From Metaruminococcus_A sp050943475 (lineage in GTDB: Bacteria; Bacillota; Clostridia; Oscillospirales; Ruminococcaceae), in NCBI GenBank assembly GCA_050943475.1, contig JBMNPF010000009.1, positions 61,433-125,432 on the forward strand: 64,000 nucleotides of DNA, written 5' to 3'. Shown piece after piece: positions 17,062 to 24,020 of the stretch (its first letter is position 1; the number at the start of each line of letters is the position of its first letter). Both the position numbers and the translations under genes were made by a program. The notes below the pieces were generated by a model, which had not been told where the DNA came from, made no database searches, and was given only the letters and a program-made list of their open reading frames with translations.

Positions 17062-17214
17062 ATGTGTATACTTTTTCTTGCTAATGTTTGCCGGAACAGA
17101 CAAAAGCCGCGGTGTATGCCGCTTGGTTGTGCTGTCTGCATTTTGGAAAACAGTGTTGCAGGAAAGGGTATCGCTTTGGAACCAGTGTGCGGAGCGGCGT
17201 CGCCTTTGGGGTGA
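17062..17214 (+). CDS. Upstream leader peptide of the ABC-F gene (50 aa)
   Basis: A 50-codon frame with its own ribosome binding site (AGGGGGCC at 17051-17058) begins about 23 bases after the predicted transcription start. The peptide starts MCILFLANVCRNRQK and is Cys-, Arg- and Pro-containing, unlike the genes around it. Codons 33-35 (GCA GGA AAG, 17158-17166) are the antiterminator strand described in the next entry, and the stop lies 22 bases before the terminator. Leader peptides where drug-bound ribosomes stall are well known ahead of erm, cfr and ABC-F genes. That this one is translated is inferred from the ribosome binding site and the RNA layout. Confidence 0.7.
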   Translation: MCILFLANVCRNRQKPRCMPLGCAVCILENSVAGKGIALEPVCGAASPLG

Positions 17215-17279
17215 TGCTTGGCATTTTGTCCATTCCGGCCGGTGGGAAAGTGAGCTTTCCTGCCGGCCTGTTTTGTTTT
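17158..17279 (+). promoter_or_regulatory. Antiterminator/terminator switch before the ABC-F gene
   Basis: Terminator: 14-base arms 17237-17250 and 17255-17268 with TGAG loop and tail TGTTTTGTTTTG, ending 14 bases before the ABC-F start. The arms contain two wobble pairs. GCAGGAAAG at 17158-17166, inside the leader peptide frame, is a perfect 9-base complement of CTTTCCTGC at 17255-17263 in the 3' arm, so the two structures are mutually exclusive. A ribosome stalled early in the leader frame would leave 17158-17166 free and permit readthrough. Confidence 0.78.
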
Positions 17280-17293
17280 GGAGGAATGCCTGT

Positions 17294-18772
17294 ATGTCAT
17301 TGATTCATGTCGCTGACCTCACCTTTGGGTATGAGGGGAGTGCCGACAACGTATTTGAACATGCGAGCTTTCAGTTGGATACCGACTGGAAGCTCGGCTT
17401 AATCGGCCGCAACGGCCGCGGCAAAACCACCCTGCTCAACCTGCTTCTGGGACGGTTGGACGCCCATGGAGCCATTCATGCCGCGGTGGATTTTGAATAC
17501 TTCCCGTTTACGGTTACCCATCCGGAGCGGATGGCCTGTGAGCTCGCGGAGGAAATTGTCCCGCATCTGGAGCAGTGGATGCTTATCCGCGAGGTGTCCT
17601 ACCTCGACGTCCCTGCCGAAGCCCTTTATCGCCCGTTTGAAACCCTCAGCAACGGGGAGCGGACCAAGGTGCTGCTCGCTTGCCTGTTTCTTCGGGAAAA
17701 TACCTTTCTGCTCATCGACGAACCGACCAATCACCTGGACGCGCAGGCGCGGGAGGCAGTGGAACGATACCTGAAGCGGAAAAAGGGGTTTATTTTGGCG
17801 TCGCACGACCGTGTTCTGCTCGACGCCTGTGTCGATCATGTCCTCTCCATCAACAAGAGGAACATTGAGCTGCAAAAGGGGAATTACACCACCTGGCAGC
17901 AAAACAAAGAGCGTCAGGATCAATATGAGGCGGCGGAAAACGACAAGCTCAAAAAGGAGATTCGTCACCTTTCCGAGGCCGCGCGGCGCAGCGCCGGCTG
18001 GTCGGATGTCCTTGAGAAGACCAAAAAGGGGACCCGTAATTCCGGACTGCGGCCGGACCGCGGCCACATCGGCCATCAGGCTGCCAAGCTGATGAAACGC
18101 GCCAAAGTGACCGAGGCGCGGGTAGACGCCGCGCTGGAACAAAAATCCAGGCTGCTGCGCAATCTCGATACAGCCGATGAACTGACCATCCGGCCACTGG
18201 CGCATCCCAAACCGCTCCTGGTCGAGTGCAAAGACCTCAGCATTGCTTACGGCACAGATCCGGTGCTGCAAGGGTTCAATTTTACCCTTCGGCAAGGAGA
18301 ACGCGTTGCGCTGGACGGTAAAAACGGATGCGGAAAGTCCAGCGTGCTCAAGCTGCTTGTGGGGGAGGAAATCCCGCATACCGGCTTGCTGCTCACCGCG
18401 AGCGGACTTGTTGTGTCCTATGTTCCGCAGGATACCTCGTTCCTCGCCGGTTCTTTCCGGGGTTACGCGGCGGCGCGGGGGCTTCCCGAACCGTTGTTTC
18501 TTGCCCTTTTGCGCAAGCTGGATTTTGCCCGCGAGCAGTTTGAGAAGGATTTATCCGCCCTCAGCGAGGGGCAAAAGAAAAAGGTGCTACTCGCTGCAAG
18601 CCTCTGCGAACAGGCACACCTCTACGTTTGGGACGAACCGCTCAATTACATCGACCTGCTCTCCCGTGTACAAATTGAGGAGCTTATTTTGCGGGGGAAT
18701 CCCACCATTCTGTTTGTGGAACACGACCGGATGTTCCGGGAAAAGATTGCCACCCGTACCATACAGCTGTAA
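17294..18772 (+). CDS. ABC-F ribosome protection protein (Lsa/CplR-like)
   Basis: A 492-residue protein with two ABC domains and no membrane spans. Domain 1: Walker A GRNGRGKTTLL near residue 36, signature LSNGERTKVLL, Walker B FLLIDEPTNHLD. A linker of about 80 residues with GWSDVLEKTKKG and HIGHQAAKLMKRAK is the interdomain antibiotic resistance region. Domain 2: GKNGCGKSSVL, LSEGQKKKVLL and WDEPLNYID. The last motif and the N-terminus LIHVADLTFGYEGS are hallmarks of the Lsa/Vga/CplR group, which displaces lincosamides, pleuromutilins and streptogramin A from the ribosome. The start at 17294 has GGAGGAA upstream. The long leader supports drug-induced expression. Confidence 0.9.
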   Translation: MSLIHVADLTFGYEGSADNVFEHASFQLDTDWKLGLIGRNGRGKTTLLNLLLGRLDAHGAIHAAVDFEYFPFTVTHPERMACELAEEIVPHLEQWMLIREVSYLDVPAEALYRPFETLSNGERTKVLLACLFLRENTFLLIDEPTNHLDAQAREAVERYLKRKKGFILASHDRVLLDACVDHVLSINKRNIELQKGNYTTWQQNKERQDQYEAAENDKLKKEIRHLSEAARRSAGWSDVLEKTKKGTRNSGLRPDRGHIGHQAAKLMKRAKVTEARVDAALEQKSRLLRNLDTADELTIRPLAHPKPLLVECKDLSIAYGTDPVLQGFNFTLRQGERVALDGKNGCGKSSVLKLLVGEEIPHTGLLLTASGLVVSYVPQDTSFLAGSFRGYAAARGLPEPLFLALLRKLDFAREQFEKDLSALSEGQKKKVLLAASLCEQAHLYVWDEPLNYIDLLSRVQIEELILRGNPTILFVEHDRMFREKIATRTIQL

Positions 18773-19083
18773 AAACGGTTTGAATACAGCAGCGTGCGGA
18801 CTTATACCGCTCTCCAATCGATAACAAGAAGATAGCGAATATGTGATTTGACCAACATGCCTGTACCGATTTCCCATATACATGGAGCGGCGTATGGGGT
18901 GGCAAACAGCGCATAGGGCATAGCGAATTGACGTGCTGGTCTCCAGTGCAAAGAATCCAAAACCGGTTGGCAAAGCGGTGCTGGAAAGACCCCGGCTGCC
19001 CGAGGCATAGCGGGCTGGCGGTATTTGCATCACGCTCCGGTTCATGTTATAACGCAACTGCAATCAAACAAGGGAGGATTATC
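18773..19083. other. Intergenic region, nothing recognised
   Basis: No convincing gene, terminator or repeat. A TTGACC at 18848 has no good -10 partner. The end holds the GGGAGGA ribosome binding site of the next gene. Confidence 0.5.
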
Positions 19084-19974
19084 ATGGCGATTACACAGCG
19101 AAGCTACAGCATCCCCGGCGGGGATTACCAAAAGGTCAAACAGTTCTTCCGGGAAAACTTTGCGCCCTTTGCCGCCAACGGCGTCTGGCAGGAGGAACGC
19201 TGGGAATACATGCATGTCATTAAGTGGTTTGAATACCGCTTTCATTTCCGCATTGGACTCTGGGAGGAGGACGGGCGCATCGTTGCCGTCGCGACCTATG
19301 AGAATGAACCCGGAGAGGCGTTTTTGTTTACGGCGGCGGGTTACGAACATCTGCGCCCGGAACTGCTTCGTTATGCGGAAGAGATGCTGCCCTGTACCAG
19401 GGAGGACGGACGAAAATTTCTCCGGGTAGAGGCGTACAGCTTTGACCCTGCCTTTCAGGAATTCCTGCGTGCGCACGGCTATCTAGAACAAATGCAGTAC
19501 GATTACAAGATCTATGACTTTGCCAAAGATATCCCGGAACCGGAGCTGCCGGCGGGCTTTGAACTGCTGACACTTGATAGCGTCCCGGAAGCGGATTACA
19601 AACGCGTTAACGATAGCATTTGGCAGGGCTTTAACCATCAAGGTAAGGGCGATCTGGAGGGCTTCCTTTCGGTTGCTCATGCGCCAAACTTCCGTAAGGA
19701 TCTCACCTATGTTGTCCGGGCTGCAAACGGCGATTACTGCTGTTATGGGAGTATCTGGCTCAACGAGGCCAACCATTACGCCTACCTGGAGCCGCTCTGC
19801 ACCCACCCCGCTTACCGGAAACGCGGCCTTGCCAGGGCGCTCCTTTACACTGCCATGCACCGGGTGCAGCCGCTGGGGATGACCTTTATGACAGGCGGTG
19901 GAGATCCGTTTTACACCGCCATCGGCTATGAATCCAAATTTACCTACCACGTCTATGAAAAGACGTGGGAATAA
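19084..19974 (+). CDS. GNAT-family N-acetyltransferase (two-domain)
   Basis: A 296-residue protein. The C-terminal half carries the acetyl-CoA binding block AYLEPLCTHPAYRKRGLARALL (an R-x-x-G-x-A loop near residue 245) and the late strand FYTAIGYESKF. The N-terminal half is a degenerate second GNAT-like domain (VATYENEPGEAFLF). The substrate is unknown. ATG 19084 has GGGAGGA upstream. It is immediately followed by a methyltransferase gene, and the pair is likely one operon. Confidence 0.88.
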   Translation: MAITQRSYSIPGGDYQKVKQFFRENFAPFAANGVWQEERWEYMHVIKWFEYRFHFRIGLWEEDGRIVAVATYENEPGEAFLFTAAGYEHLRPELLRYAEEMLPCTREDGRKFLRVEAYSFDPAFQEFLRAHGYLEQMQYDYKIYDFAKDIPEPELPAGFELLTLDSVPEADYKRVNDSIWQGFNHQGKGDLEGFLSVAHAPNFRKDLTYVVRAANGDYCCYGSIWLNEANHYAYLEPLCTHPAYRKRGLARALLYTAMHRVQPLGMTFMTGGGDPFYTAIGYESKFTYHVYEKTWE

Positions 19975-19985
19975 GGAGGGAACCT

Positions 19986-20816
19986 GTGAATACAGAATTG
20001 CTTGGTTTTATGCGCGAGCGCCCGGCGGTTTATTCCATGACGGGTGAGCCGTTTTGGGACGATCCGTACATCTCATCCCAGATGCTCATCGCCCATCTTA
20101 ACCCGGATTGGGACGCCGCCTCCCGCAACCATAAATTTATCCGAGACTCCGCCGCCTGGATTGCCTCGCTTGCCGCGCCTGTCACAGGAAAAGCGCTGCT
20201 GGATTTAGGCTGCGGCCCCGGTTTGTATGCCGAAGCCTTTGACGCACAGGGCTTCCGGGTAACGGGGGTGGATTATTCCCGCCGTTCCATCCGCTATGCG
20301 GAGGATTCGGCGCGGAAAAAAAGCCTTTCCATTGATTACCGCTGGGCGGATTATCTCAGCCTTGATGAAACCGCCCGTTACGATATTGCGGACATTATTT
20401 ACTGCGATTTCGGCGTTCTTTCCCCGGAGACGCGGCGGGATCTGCTCCGCCGGGTGAAACGGGCGCTTAAACCGGGCGGTCTCTTTATTGTGGATGCTTT
20501 CACACCCCGCCAGTATGATGATTTTATCGAAAATGCAGTGACGGAGTATTCCGAGGGAGGTTTTTGGAGCCCGGAATCTTGTGTTTATATCCGGAAAACT
20601 TTGCGGTATGACGAGGAGCAGGCCTATCTGGAGCAATATCTGGTAGTTACAGAGCGGGAAACCCGCCGTTACAACCTTTGGAACCACGCCTTTGAGGAGA
20701 CGACATTCCGGCAGGAACTGTACGCGGCCGGGTTCCACAAAGTTACCTTTTACGGCGACGCTGCAGGCGCGCCGTATACCCCGGAATCCAAAACCATCTG
20801 CGCTGTGGCAGAATAA
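19986..20816 (+). CDS. SAM-dependent methyltransferase
   Basis: A 276-residue class I methyltransferase. Motif I LLDLGCGPGLYAEAF is near residue 73, the acidic residue after it is in GFRVTGVDYSRRSI, and ADIIYCDFGVLS and LKPGGLFIVDAFTP are motifs IV and V. GTG start 11 bases after the GNAT stop with AAGGAGGG between, so probably translationally linked. Target unknown; similar enzymes act on small molecules. The gene ends at a strong terminator. Confidence 0.9.
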   Translation: MNTELLGFMRERPAVYSMTGEPFWDDPYISSQMLIAHLNPDWDAASRNHKFIRDSAAWIASLAAPVTGKALLDLGCGPGLYAEAFDAQGFRVTGVDYSRRSIRYAEDSARKKSLSIDYRWADYLSLDETARYDIADIIYCDFGVLSPETRRDLLRRVKRALKPGGLFIVDAFTPRQYDDFIENAVTEYSEGGFWSPESCVYIRKTLRYDEEQAYLEQYLVVTERETRRYNLWNHAFEETTFRQELYAAGFHKVTFYGDAAGAPYTPESKTICAVAE

Positions 20817-20823
20817 CAAAACA

Positions 20824-20860
20824 AAAGCGCCGGGGAGGAGAGGTCCCGGCGCTTTCATTT
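20824..20860 (+). terminator. Terminator after the methyltransferase
   Basis: AAAGCGCCGGG / CCCGGCGCTTT with a 10-base loop, then TTCATTT. Confidence 0.88.
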
Positions 20861-21094
20861 ATACAAGATTTAGCGGTGTTATGTGACACAGAAAACAGGA
20901 GAATCAGCAAGAAACCGTTTGAGAACTGTGGGGGATGGAGAGAACCGCTAAATGGTGGCTGGCAGGTTTAAGCCGTCTGGATCCGGCAGCAGCGTTCGGC
21001 AAACAACGGCTGATGCGCTGGCAAAGGAGGTGTCGCGCAGCAGCCATGCCGCCGTGCATTCGGTGATGCAATGAAAGAAATGTGACGTCAAGCT

Positions 21095-21152
21095 AGTTAG
21101 CTTTAACTAACTGTATGTCTGTAGTATAGCATACCACCAAAGTTCTTGTCAA
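21095..21152 (-). promoter_or_regulatory. Orphan promoter with TTAG-N6-CTAA operator and no gene
   Basis: On the minus strand: TTGACA (21147-21152), 18-base spacer, TATACT (21123-21128). Directly downstream lies a perfect inverted repeat AGTTAG-N6-CTAACT (21095-21112). Its TTAG-N6-CTAA core resembles operators of DtxR/MntR-family metal regulators. The following 230 bases hold no credible gene; the next gene in that direction is beyond the convergent terminator at 20824. Confidence 0.6.
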
Positions 21153-21162
21153 TACCTGTTTG

Positions 21163-21197
21163 CAAAAAAACAAAGGGCGCTGTTAAGCGCCCTTTGT
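21163..21197 (-). terminator. Terminator of the esterase gene
   Basis: ACAAAGGGCGCT / AGCGCCCTTTGT with GTTA loop and a minus-strand T-run, 2 bases after the stop. Confidence 0.92.
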
Positions 21198-21198
21198 T

Positions 21199-22029
21199 TT
21201 ATAGTTTTTGTTTTAAAAATTCAATGATGATTGGTTCCGCCTCCGGCAGAAAATCAAAGGAGTGAACACGACCCTCCATTGGATAATAAGCAGCATCTGC
21301 TCCCTCCGCCTTTAAAAGTGCATACAGTTCAGCGCTTTGGCCGCAGGGGACGGTATTGTCCGCTGTACCGTGGAACATCAAAAACGGCGGGATGCTCCGG
21401 TTGCCTTTGACATAACTCACCGGGCTTGCCCACAGCGCACGTTCCCGGCATTCCTGTACCGGGCCGCCGATGAGCAGGGATTCCGGCGAATCCGGGGCGT
21501 TGTGGTCTGAGGTGCCGGGCATGGAAAAATCGGTCTGTTCATGCATGGTGATTAAATCGCTGGGAGCGTAGACTAGAACCGCTGCCTGTACCGCGCTGGA
21601 AACGCCGGGGTAAAGCGGCCCCTCAAATTCCGGAACGCCAGGGGTCAGCGCCGCCAGCGAGGAAAGGTGCCCGCCGCTTGACTCCCCGCTGATGATAAAC
21701 CGCTCCGGGTCAAGCCCAAATTCTTCCGCGTGGCTGCGTAAGAACCGAATGGCGGTTTTAACGTCAATGATCTGCGCCGGGAATTTTGCCTCGCCGCTCA
21801 TGCGGTAATCAATTTTGGCAACGGCAAAGCCGTGCTGAAGCACCCCCATAGCGGGCGCGCCGTAGTAGAACATCCGGCGGTTGAGCCATGCGGCACCGTA
21901 AACCCAAATGTAAAGCGGCGCTTTGCGGTCGGCCCGTTCGGGAACGTATAGGTCAAGTGTCAGGGTTATGCCATCCGCTTGGGCGTATTCCAAACTGCGG
22001 TAAAAGGCAATGTTGGTCGGTTGGGTCAT
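21199..22029 (-). CDS. Alpha/beta hydrolase (esterase, BD-FAE/Aes-like)
   Basis: A 276-residue hydrolase. The nucleophile lies in SGESSGGHLSSL near residue 118, the acid in FHGTADNTVP and the His in GRVHSFDF near residue 260. It should act on short acyl esters. The oxyanion-hole motif that is usually HGGGW or HGGAW reads VYGAAW here, so the His-Gly pair is missing; this may change specificity or activity. No signal peptide. The second ATG (22029) is used because AAAGG is adjacent to the first. It has its own promoter. Confidence 0.85.
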   Translation of the reverse strand: MTQPTNIAFYRSLEYAQADGITLTLDLYVPERADRKAPLYIWVYGAAWLNRRMFYYGAPAMGVLQHGFAVAKIDYRMSGEAKFPAQIIDVKTAIRFLRSHAEEFGLDPERFIISGESSGGHLSSLAALTPGVPEFEGPLYPGVSSAVQAAVLVYAPSDLITMHEQTDFSMPGTSDHNAPDSPESLLIGGPVQECRERALWASPVSYVKGNRSIPPFLMFHGTADNTVPCGQSAELYALLKAEGADAAYYPMEGRVHSFDFLPEAEPIIIEFLKQKL

Positions 22030-22060
22030 TTTGGTCATCCTTTCCAGTTTATATACTTTT

Positions 22061-22088
22061 AGTATAGCATAATTTGCGTAAGAGACAA
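22061..22088 (-). promoter_or_regulatory. Promoter of the esterase gene
   Basis: Minus strand TTGTCT (22083-22088), 16 bases, TATACT (22061-22066), extended by TG. Confidence 0.6.
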
Positions 22089-22211
22089 CAACGTATAAAA
22101 AATTTTCCTACATTCATTCGATAGTAAATCGACGACAGAATGCCGTTTATGTGCGAACTTATTGGTAGCAAGCTCATATTTGATCTTTTAAAATGAAAGG
22201 AAGGACTATCC

Positions 22212-22397
22212 ATGAATACCTGTTCAAATTGCAGTCATTTCAGGCAACACCATATAGCGAGAGACAGCGGATTTTATGCAACCGTCAATTGTGGGCACTG
22301 CGTATACCCCCGCTTGAAGCCGCGTAAGCCGCAAACGTCCGCCTGTATGAATTGGGAACCGGGTGACTCGGAGAAAGAAACCGGGCACAGCCATTAA
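22212..22397 (+). CDS. Cys-rich mini-protein, copy A (61 aa)
   Basis: Unrecognised family. Five Cys in pattern CSNC near the N-terminus, NCGHC in the middle and SAC near the end, with RKPQTSAC and NWE motifs: this looks like a small zinc-binding fold. A paralogue lies at 22772 with the same Cys positions and an identical 11-residue tail GDSEKETGHSH. The gene has AAAGGAAGG upstream. The 3' coding end forms the left arm of its own terminator. Function unknown. Confidence 0.7.
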   Translation: MNTCSNCSHFRQHHIARDSGFYATVNCGHCVYPRLKPRKPQTSACMNWEPGDSEKETGHSH

Positions 22398-22420
22398 GGC
22401 GGTACCCGGTTCTTTCTTAT
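22372..22420 (+). terminator. Terminator overlapping the end of copy A
   Basis: AGAAAGAAACCGGG (22372-22385) pairs with CCCGGTTCTTTCT (22405-22417) around an inner GCC/GGC hairpin that contains the stop codon, followed by T-rich sequence. Confidence 0.7.
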
Positions 22421-22462
22421 ATGGTGTCGGTGTTCCAAAAGTGCCGGGGATTACCAGAACAG

Positions 22463-22684
22463 TTAGCGCCGCTTTTCCGGATAAGGCTGCACCTCGTCGG
22501 TTCGATCCATTAAAAAGTCCAGACTGGTATGGTAAAAATCCGCCAGTATCATCAGGTTTTCGGTTGTTGGTATCCGTTCTCCGGTTTCGTATTTTGAAAG
22601 CAGGCTCTGTTCAATCCCGGTCTGCATCTGTAAATAAATTTGCGTTAGATTATGCTCCAAACGAATGCGCTTAATGTTTTTCAT
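22463..22684 (-). CDS. XRE-family repressor (73 aa)
   Basis: The protein is essentially one Cro/CI helix-turn-helix domain: IKRIRLEHNLTQIYLQMQTG, then QSLLSKYETGERIPTTENLM. It lies between the two Cys-rich genes and is divergent from copy B, sharing an upstream region with a clear repeat-type operator. It likely represses itself and copy B. GAGGAGG precedes the ATG. Single-domain XRE proteins of this size are often antitoxin-like or local repressors. Confidence 0.85.
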   Translation of the reverse strand: MKNIKRIRLEHNLTQIYLQMQTGIEQSLLSKYETGERIPTTENLMILADFYHTSLDFLMDRTDEVQPYPEKRR

Positions 22685-22708
22685 AAGCCCTCCTCTCTAT
22701 TGACTATT

Positions 22709-22747
22709 ATGACGAATTGTCATACAATTTATATGACAATACGTCAT
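22709..22747. promoter_or_regulatory. Double operator between the XRE gene and Cys-rich copy B
   Basis: ATGACGAATTGTCAT (22709-22723) and ATGACAATACGTCAT (22733-22747) are inverted copies matching at 14 of 15 positions. Each is itself a near-palindrome around TGAC/GTCA. They occupy the shared promoter region of the divergent pair. Confidence 0.75.
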
Positions 22748-22771
22748 ATTCAGCTTTGAAAGAGGAAAGAA

Positions 22772-22954
22772 ATGAACACCTGTTCAAATTGCAAATTTTT
22801 TCGTCAGCATTATAGCAAGTGGGGACGTGGATATGCCAAAATCAATTGTGGGCACTGCATCAAACCAATGCTAAAATATCGCAAACCACAAACGTCCGCC
22901 TGCATAAATTGGGAACTGGGTGACTCGGAGAAAGAAACCGGGCACAGCCATTAA
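22772..22954 (+). CDS. Cys-rich mini-protein, copy B (60 aa)
   Basis: A paralogue of the protein at 22212, sharing MNTCSNC, INCGHC, RKPQTSAC, NWE and the tail GDSEKETGHSH; the middle is more basic (YSKWGRGYAK). The DNA of the last 50 bases is almost identical in the two copies, while the middle has diverged, suggesting an older duplication with a conserved or converted end. AGAGGAAAG precedes the ATG. It is divergent from the XRE gene. Function unknown; a metal-binding or nucleic-acid-binding role is a guess. Confidence 0.72.
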   Translation: MNTCSNCKFFRQHYSKWGRGYAKINCGHCIKPMLKYRKPQTSACINWELGDSEKETGHSH

Positions 22955-22972
22955 GGCGGTACCCGGTTTTGA
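22930..22972 (+). terminator. Terminator overlapping the end of copy B
   Basis: Same layout as copy A with a shorter stem: AAACCGGG / CCCGGTTT around the stop codon. It abuts the stop of the convergent deacetylase gene. Confidence 0.6.
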
Positions 22973-23869
22973 TTATGCAGCATTTTCAGTTTGTTGACGG
23001 AGACGCTCTATCCCCTGCGCCAAAATGTCGGCAAGGCCCATTGCGCCGCCGTTCTGTTCTGTGTCCGGCGCCGGCTCGGAAGCGGTATCCGCAGAATTTC
23101 CGCTGTCCGTCACAGGGATCATCCGTCCCTCGTTGTTGAGGTCGAACCGCCCTGGCAGCAGGATTTCGCTCACCGTTTTAATTTCATAGCCCTGCGCCTT
23201 GAGCTCCGGCAGCAGCTTGCGCAGCGCCTCCGGGGTGTTCTCAGCGTCGTTGTGGAAGAGCAGGATGGATCCGTTGCCCACCTTGGAGAGTACGCGGTTT
23301 ACCATCTCCTCCGGGCTGGGGTCCTTCCAGTCAATGCTGTCCACATCCCATTGAATGACCCGTTTTCCAACGCTTTTCATGGTCTGGATCACCTTGTCGT
23401 TGTACTCACCGTAAGGGGAACGGTACAGGGTGGGATAAACCCCGGTAATGGCATGGATTTTTTCATCACAAGCCTGAGTGTCGGTAATCAGCGCTTCAAA
23501 GGAAAGTTCGTTCGGGTGCGGATGCTTGTCGGAATGGTTCTGGATTTCATGCCCGGCGTCAAACAGCCGCTTGACGTCATCCGGGTAGTTGTCTACCCAC
23601 TCACCGGTGCAGAAAAAGGTGGCCTTTGCTCCGTTTTCTTCTAACAGGGTGAGCAGCTCGTCGGTGTCAGAATTGCCCCAGGCAGCGTCAAAGGTCAGGG
23701 CAATTTCCTTTTTCTCGGTCTGAACACAGTAAATGGGGAGCTGGCGTTCCCCTGCCGAGGTGGTCGCTGCCTGCTGGAGCACCCCAATTGTGGTAAATAC
23801 TGCGACAATGAGACAGGCAAATACAATGCTGGAGACTGGTGCAATGAGTTGTTTCAGTGGCTTTTTCAT
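22973..23869 (-). CDS. Polysaccharide deacetylase (NodB domain, PdaA-like)
   Basis: A 298-residue protein with an N-terminal membrane anchor (residues 10-32) and an extracytoplasmic NodB domain. Motif 1 is ALTFDAAWG, motif 2 NHSDKHPHP (H-S-x3-H, metal binding), motif 3 YRSPYGEYN and the C-terminal LLFHND. The usual second Asp of motif 1 (TFDDG/TFDDP) is Ala, as in sporulation PdaB/PdaA-type enzymes. It probably removes acetyl from peptidoglycan or other surface GlcNAc/MurNAc. The start at 23869 is used because AGGTG is 6 bases upstream. Confidence 0.9.
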   Translation of the reverse strand: MKKPLKQLIAPVSSIVFACLIVAVFTTIGVLQQAATTSAGERQLPIYCVQTEKKEIALTFDAAWGNSDTDELLTLLEENGAKATFFCTGEWVDNYPDDVKRLFDAGHEIQNHSDKHPHPNELSFEALITDTQACDEKIHAITGVYPTLYRSPYGEYNDKVIQTMKSVGKRVIQWDVDSIDWKDPSPEEMVNRVLSKVGNGSILLFHNDAENTPEALRKLLPELKAQGYEIKTVSEILLPGRFDLNNEGRMIPVTDSGNSADTASEPAPDTEQNGGAMGLADILAQGIERLRQQTENAA

Positions 23870-24020
23870 ATACATCACCTGTTCAACTATATGCGGGCAT
23901 GCCGGCAAAAAACACCATCCCGCAAAAATTTTGCGGACGTCCTGTCGCTGCCCGGGGAATTGACATCCACCCGCTTTTGTCATAGTATAAGAAAAGAGAG
24001 CATGAAACGGAGGAAATTGG

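Noticed and set aside
17399..18379. Minus-strand frame (326 codons) opposite the ABC-F gene
   Set aside because: Shadow of a gene with both ABC domains intact.
18587..19063. Minus-strand frame after the ABC-F gene
   Set aside because: Overlaps the coding end of ABC-F antisense and has no motif or ribosome binding site.
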